This document shows, piece after piece, positions 5,713 to 10,875 of a stretch of 10,875 bases of DNA. How positions within the stretch are numbered: the first letter of the stretch is position 1; every line of letters starts with the position of its first letter. Source of the stretch: UBA7887 sp964408735 (lineage in GTDB: Bacteria > Pseudomonadota > Alphaproteobacteria > UBA7887); NCBI GenBank assembly GCA_964408735.1, contig CAYPAX010000129.1, forward strand, positions 1 through 10,875. Reading direction: 5' to 3'. The notes below the pieces were generated by a model that saw only the letters and a program-made list of their open reading frames with translations, made no database searches and was not told the DNA's origin. The position numbers and the translations under genes were made by a program.

Positions 5713-6963
5713 TCAGAAGTTGTCCCTCAGCCATTGGCCGATGCGACCGAGACCGCGAGGGGGATCGCGGGCCAGCTCGCGCCGACGCTCGGCATTGGGG
5801 GAAGAGGTTTCGAAAGCGTGTTGCAGCAGGCCGGCGGCGACGGCGAAGGCCGGGCCGCTGGCGGATTCGGCAAGTCCCCGCAAGGCTCGCGGCCGGCCGA
5901 GCCGGACCGGGCTGCCGAGGATCTGGGCGGCAAGATCGGCAATGCCGTTCATCTGACTGGCGCCGCCGGTCAGCACCAGCCGGCGTCCGGCCAGCTCGGC
6001 GATGCCCGAGGCGGCAAGGCGGTCGCGCACCAGCTCGAGGGTTTCCTCGAGGCGGGGGCGGATGATGTCGATCAGTTGCGCCCGTGGCACCCGCTCGGTG
6101 CTGGCGCCGGCGATCTCGCCCTCGCCGATGGCGGGAACGTCGAGCAGGCGGCGGTCGTCGGCCGCGCCGGCAATGACAGTGCCGTGCAGGGTCTTGAGGC
6201 GTTCCGCGTCGGCCACGGGGGTGGCCAGGCCGCGGGCGATGTCGTTGGTGACATGGGCACCGCCGACGGGCACGCAATCCGCATGCACCAGGCGGTCGCC
6301 GTGGAAGACGGCGATCGAGGTCGTGCCGGCGCCGAGATCGACGCAGACCGCGCCCAGCGCGCGCTCGTCCTCGGCCAATACCGACTGGCCGGCGGCATAG
6401 GCCGAGAGCACCAGATCGTCCACATCGAGGTGGCAGCGCGTCAGGCAGGTCGAGAGATTGCGCACCGCGCCGCGGCCGGCGGTCGCCACGTGCATGGTCA
6501 CCGAGAGCCGGTCGCCGAACAGCCCGCGCGGATCGCGAATGCCATTCACGCCATCGATGCCATAGGCCACGGGCAGCGCGTGCACGACGGTGCGGTCGGC
6601 CGGGGCGGGCTGGCGCTGGGCGAGATCATGGATGCGGCGCATGTCGGCTTCGCCGACCTCGTGGCCGCCGATCTCGACCTCGACCGAGAAGCGCCGCGAC
6701 TGGGGCTGACCACAGGACAGCCCGATAACGGCTGAGCGAACCGTTTCGCCGGCCATGCTTTCGGCAGCGTGCACCGCCTCGCGCACGGCCTCTTCGGCGG
6801 CTGCGAGGTCGATCACCGCGCCGTTGCGCAGGCCGCGGCTGACCTTGTGGCCGACGCCCAGGACATGCAGCAGGCCGTTGCCCTCGTCCTCGGCGATCAG
6901 ACAGGCGATCTTGGCGGTGCCCACGTCGAGGGCGACGATCAGGCCGTCGGTGCTAGTGCGCAT
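5713..6963 (-). CDS. ftsA: Cell division protein FtsA (actin-like membrane tether)
   Basis: FtsA is the actin-fold ATPase that anchors FtsZ to the inner membrane and recruits later divisome proteins. The 416-residue product shows the first phosphate loop ALDVGTAKIACL (11-22), the FtsA-specific 1C domain at roughly 85-165, the second phosphate loop VDLGAGTTSIAVF (208-220) and the adenosine motif LTGGASQMNGI (331-341). It ends in a short amphipathic helix, GLGRIGQWLRDNF, the membrane-targeting tail. The length matches the family (about 420). The ATG at 6963 is preceded by AAGGAGG (6969-6975) with 5-nt spacing, one of the strongest ribosome sites here. It lies 21 nt after ftsQ and 59 nt before ftsZ, the standard order, and is probably co-transcribed with both. 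Confidence 0.97.
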   Translation of the reverse strand: MRTSTDGLIVALDVGTAKIACLIAEDEGNGLLHVLGVGHKVSRGLRNGAVIDLAAAEEAVREAVHAAESMAGETVRSAVIGLSCGQPQSRRFSVEVEIGGHEVGEADMRRIHDLAQRQPAPADRTVVHALPVAYGIDGVNGIRDPRGLFGDRLSVTMHVATAGRGAVRNLSTCLTRCHLDVDDLVLSAYAAGQSVLAEDERALGAVCVDLGAGTTSIAVFHGDRLVHADCVPVGGAHVTNDIARGLATPVADAERLKTLHGTVIAGAADDRRLLDVPAIGEGEIAGASTERVPRAQLIDIIRPRLEETLELVRDRLAASGIAELAGRRLVLTGGASQMNGIADLAAQILGSPVRLGRPRALRGLAESASGPAFAVAAGLLQHAFETSSPNAERRRELARDPPRGLGRIGQWLRDNF

Positions 6964-6984
6964 GGCCCCCTCCTTGGCTTCTGC

Positions 6985-7902
6985 TCATGCGTCGGTCTCC
7001 GCGCCCGGTGCGGGGATCACCGCGTCCTCGGCCGGCCGTACGACCAGTCTGTCGGCATGTCTGAGGTCGAGCACGACCAGGGCGCGGTCGAGAATGCCGT
7101 CGCGCCGTTGCAACCGCGCCAGGCGTTGCCAGGCGGCGGCGAGGCCGTGTTCGGGAAGCTTGACCTTGAGCCGGTCGTCGATGTTGAGCGTCCAGCGCCG
7201 CCGCCCCACCCAGGTGGCGGCGGTGACCCGGGCGGCCATTTCCGGCTCGACGGCCAGCACGCTCAGCAATTCGGGCAGGGCGCGCGGCGCGCCGTCGCCG
7301 ACGGCCAGCGGCAGGGCGGCAAAGCGTTGCAGGCTGTCCTCGGTCAAGACGGTGCCACGGCGGTCGACCAGTGCCATTCGCCCCTGAAATTGCCAAAGGG
7401 CGAGGGGTCGGCGCTCGACGATGCGCACATAAAGCGTATCCGGCAGCCGGCGCTCGACGCTCGCCGCGGCGACCCAGGACAGCGCCTCCAGGCGCGCCCG
7501 CGCGGCATCGAGATCGAGCACGAGAATGGCGTCGCCACGCGCGACGCCGAGCGCTGCGCGCAGGTGCTCCAGCGAGACATGGCTGCGCCCGACGACGAAG
7601 ATCTCGTCTACCGCCAGGCCGGCATCGACACTGGCCGCCACGGCCCAGCTTTGCGCATCGCCGGCGACGTCGTGAACCAGCCCGCTGCGCCAAAGCTGGG
7701 CGCCACCACCCAGCAGCAGAAGGATCGCCGCCAATGCCGCGAGCTGGCGCAGACGGCGGCGGTCGAGGCGAATGCGGCGGCGTTGCGTCGCTTTGCGCGG
7801 CTTGGTCTTGGTCTTGCGCACGGCCTTGGCCTTGCCGGCAGCCGCCTTGCGCGGCGCCGTACGGGACACGCGGTCCGCCCGCCTTGCCCTCAAGCCCGGC
7901 AT
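6985..7902 (-). CDS. ftsQ: Cell division protein FtsQ
   Basis: FtsQ is a bitopic inner-membrane protein that links early and late divisome parts through its periplasmic domain (the FtsQLB complex). The 305-residue product has a very basic cytoplasmic tail (about 1-51, rich in Arg and Lys), one membrane segment at roughly 52-69 (LRQLAALAAILLLLGGGAQL), a POTRA domain at about 95-165 that includes VDEIFVVGRSHVSLEHLRAA and WVAAASVERRLPDTLYV, and the beta domain of FtsQ to about 290. The sequence of FtsQ is poorly conserved; identity rests on this topology, the POTRA pattern and its place between ddl and ftsA. The ATG lies inside the 3' end of ddl (13-nt overlap, different frame) behind GGAGG. A later in-frame GTG (codon 12) is possible but has a poorer site. 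Confidence 0.93.
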   Translation of the reverse strand: MPGLRARRADRVSRTAPRKAAAGKAKAVRKTKTKPRKATQRRRIRLDRRRLRQLAALAAILLLLGGGAQLWRSGLVHDVAGDAQSWAVAASVDAGLAVDEIFVVGRSHVSLEHLRAALGVARGDAILVLDLDAARARLEALSWVAAASVERRLPDTLYVRIVERRPLALWQFQGRMALVDRRGTVLTEDSLQRFAALPLAVGDGAPRALPELLSVLAVEPEMAARVTAATWVGRRRWTLNIDDRLKVKLPEHGLAAAWQRLARLQRRDGILDRALVVLDLRHADRLVVRPAEDAVIPAPGAETDA

Positions 7903-8807
7903 AGCGCGTCCTCCAGCATCCAGTCGACCAGCTCGCCGAAGCCGATGCCCGCATGGGCGGCGATCTCGGGAACCAGCGACAGCGGCGTCATGCCGGGCTG
8001 GGTGTTGATCTCCAACAGGCGCAGTCCCATGCCCTGGTCGCTGTCGTCGTAGCGGAAGTCGGCCCGGCTGACGCCCTCGCAGCCCAGCGCCCGGTGGGCG
8101 CGCTCGGCGATGTCGAGGGCGGCGGTGTAATCGCGCTCCGGCATCGGCGCCGGGATCAGGTGTTCGGCCCGGCCTTCGACATATTTGGCGTCGTAGTCGT
8201 AGAAGCCGTCATGGGGGCGGATCTCCAGAACGCCGAGCGGCTTGTCGCCCATCACCGCGACGGTGATCTCGCGGCCCGGCACATAGGCCTCGACCATGAT
8301 CTCGCCACCATAGGGCCAGGGCTCGGTCTCGAACGGCGGCGGCGCGTCGTCGCCGAGCACCAGGCGCACGCCGACGCTGGAGCCCTCGTCGATCGGCTTG
8401 AGCACATAGGGCCGCCGCATGGGATGGCCGGCCAGCGCCTCGTCGCGGGTCACTATGCGGCTGGCGGCGACGGGGATGCCGGCTTCCTGGAACAGGCGCT
8501 TGGCCACCGGCTTGTTCATGGCCAAAGCGGAGGCCAGCACGCCGGAATGGCTGTAGGGGATGTCGATCAGCTCGCAAAGGCCCTGAACGCAACCGTCCTC
8601 GCCATATTGGCCGTGCAGGGCGTTGAAGATGACGTCCACGTAGGGGCGCATCTGCGTCAGCTTGGTGGCGATATCGCGCCCGACATCGATTGCCGTGGCA
8701 CTGTGCCCAAGACCCGAGAGGGCCTCGACGACTGCCGCGCCGCTGACCAGCGAAACCTCGCGCTCGGCGGAAAAGCCGCCCATCAGCACTGCCACCCGAT
8801 GCGTCAT
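7890..8807 (-). CDS. ddl: D-alanine--D-alanine ligase
   Basis: Ddl joins two D-alanines using ATP, giving the dipeptide that MurF adds to the peptidoglycan precursor. The 305-residue ATP-grasp enzyme shows GGFSAEREVSLVSG (10-23, with Glu15), HGQYGEDG (65-72), the ATP-binding lysine in YVLKP (Lys137), the loop EGSSVGV (141-147), DYDAKY with Tyr209, Arg248 in SRADF, and the metal and product site LEINTQPGMT (265-274; Glu266, Asn268). A tyrosine in the omega-loop DAKY motif is typical of D-Ala-D-Ala rather than D-Ala-D-Lac ligases. The length matches DdlB (306 in E. coli). The ATG overlaps the murB stop (ATGA) and has GGAGG (8814-8818) 6 nt away. The 3' end overlaps ftsQ by 13 nt. Confidence 0.97.
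   Translation of the reverse strand: MTHRVAVLMGGFSAEREVSLVSGAAVVEALSGLGHSATAIDVGRDIATKLTQMRPYVDVIFNALHGQYGEDGCVQGLCELIDIPYSHSGVLASALAMNKPVAKRLFQEAGIPVAASRIVTRDEALAGHPMRRPYVLKPIDEGSSVGVRLVLGDDAPPPFETEPWPYGGEIMVEAYVPGREITVAVMGDKPLGVLEIRPHDGFYDYDAKYVEGRAEHLIPAPMPERDYTAALDIAERAHRALGCEGVSRADFRYDDSDQGMGLRLLEINTQPGMTPLSLVPEIAAHAGIGFGELVDWMLEDALCRA
7910..7914 (-). promoter_or_regulatory. Ribosome binding site of ftsQ, inside ddl
   Basis: GGAGG on the minus strand lies 7 nt before the ftsQ ATG at 7902, within the last codons of ddl. It supports the ATG over the in-frame GTG 11 codons later and implies that ftsQ translation is coupled to the end of ddl. Confidence 0.75.
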
Positions 8808-9729
8808 GGGGCGCCTCCGCCCGCCTTGCCGAGGCGGCGGATCTCCCAGTCGAGGGTGATGCCGGTGGCCTCGCGCACGCGTTCGCGCACGATCTCGCCC
8901 AGCGCCTCGAGATCGGCGGCCGTGGCGTCACCGGTGTTGACGAGGAAGTTGCAATGCTTCTCCGAGACCTGCGCGCCGCCAAGCGTAAGCCCACGGCAGC
9001 CGGCGCGCTCGATGAGCTCCCAGGCCTTGGCGCCGGCCGGCGGGTTGGCGAAGGTGCTGCCGCCTGTCCGCGCCCGGATCGGCTGGCTCTCTTCGCGCGC
9101 CGCGGCGATTTCGCGCATGCGCGCGTCTATCTCGTCATAGTCGCCGGGCTCGCCCATGAGCGTCGCCGCGGTGCAGATCCAGCCCTCGGGCAGGGCGCTG
9201 CGGCGATAGGCGAAGCCGAGCTCGTCGGCCGCCAGCTCGTGCACGGCGCCCGTGGTATCGAGGGCCTCGACGCTTGACACGACATCGGCCAGCTCGCGGC
9301 CGTAGGCGCCGGCATTCATGCGCACCGCGCCGCCGATAGTGCCGGGCACGCCGATGAGAAACTCGAGGCCCGTCACGCTGGCCTCGCAGGCCATGCGCGC
9401 CACCATCTTGTCCGGTGCGCCGGCGCCGGCGCGAACCCTGCCGCCTTCGACCTCGACGCTCATGAAGCCGCGACCGAGGCGGATCACCACGCCGTCGATG
9501 CCGCCATCGCGGATGATCACGTTGGAGCAGGTGCCGAGCACGGTTATCGGCACATCGGCGGGACACGCGGCAAGGAAGGTCGCCAGGTCGTCGCGGTCGG
9601 CGGGCTCGAACAACACTTCGGCAGGCCCGCCGACACGGAACCAGCTGGTGCGGTGCAGGGGCACGGCCGCGCGCATCTCACCGCGCACCGTCGGCAGCCT
9701 GTCGATCAGCCGCGTCATGGTCGCCGCCA

Positions 9730-9733
<4 letters not shown>
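8804..9733 (-). CDS. murB: UDP-N-acetylenolpyruvoylglucosamine reductase
   Basis: MurB is the FAD- and NADPH-dependent cytoplasmic enzyme that reduces UDP-GlcNAc-enolpyruvate to UDP-MurNAc. The 309-residue protein carries the FAD-domain motifs HRTSWFRVGGPA (27-38), LGTCSNVIIRDGG (67-79, usually GxGSN) and GVPGTIGGAVRMNAGAYG (128-145), the substrate motif FAYRRSAL with Arg177, the catalytic serine in GSTFANPP (Ser226) and the final glutamate in LDWEIRRLG (Glu297). GSTFxNP and the shorter length mark it as type II MurB. The open frame extends 23 codons upstream into murC, but the ATG at 9733 has GGAGG 6 nt away and gives the usual ATGA overlap with the murC stop. A second ATG directly follows it and might be used as well. 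Confidence 0.97.

Positions 9734-10875
<1,142 letters not shown>

Noticed and set aside
3977..5956. 659-codon open frame on the plus strand
   Set aside because: Antisense shadow of ftsZ and the end of ftsA, with Gly/Arg/Ala/Val/His-rich low-complexity translation.
4109..6277. 722-codon minus-strand frame that would extend FtsZ by 208 residues
   Set aside because: The extra part overlaps ftsA in another frame and is Arg/Pro rich. The ATG at 5653 with GGAGG matches the family start.

Overview
The window is a GC-rich stretch of what looks like an alphaproteobacterial chromosome. All nine recognisable genes lie on the minus strand, so transcription runs from base 10875 towards base 1. The assignment rests on three things: the order murC-murB-ddl-ftsQ-ftsA-ftsZ-lpxC, an FtsZ tail ending in DIPAFLRRQST, and the general codon use. 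A Rhodospirillales-type organism is a reasonable guess, but no rRNA or other decisive marker is present.

Right part (10875 to about 3061): this is the distal half of the division and cell wall (dcw) cluster. The 3' part of murC, complete murB and complete ddl are joined by 4-base ATGA overlaps. ftsQ starts inside the end of ddl, ftsA follows ftsQ after 21 nt, and ftsZ follows ftsA after 59 nt. Together these genes make the UDP-MurNAc-peptide precursor (MurB, MurC), D-Ala-D-Ala (Ddl) and the core divisome (FtsQ, FtsA, FtsZ). lpxC, the committed step of lipid A synthesis, follows ftsZ after a 142-nt spacer. That spacer holds a perfect 10-bp inverted repeat, a plausible sigma70-type promoter and a short direct repeat. 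I place the lpxC start at a GTG (3966), not at the ATGs upstream.

Left part (about 2980 to 1): instead of the bamD-recN genes often found after lpxC in this class, there is a tightly coupled two-gene unit. The first gene encodes a 389-residue Rossmann protein that resembles cyanobacterial long-chain acyl-ACP reductase (AAR), including a cysteine at the position of its acyl-accepting cysteine. It overlaps by four bases (GTGA) a UDP-glucuronate 4-epimerase of the CapI type. Only 12 nt further on lies carB (carbamoyl-phosphate synthase large subunit), whose first 273 codons are inside the window. carA is not adjacent.

The epimerase would supply UDP-galacturonate for envelope glycans, which fits its position beside lpxC. 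The reductase-like gene is the least understood item and the main candidate for new biology. No RNA genes, mobile elements, CRISPR arrays or gene-free stretches over 300 bases were seen; the largest gap is the 142 nt between ftsZ and lpxC.
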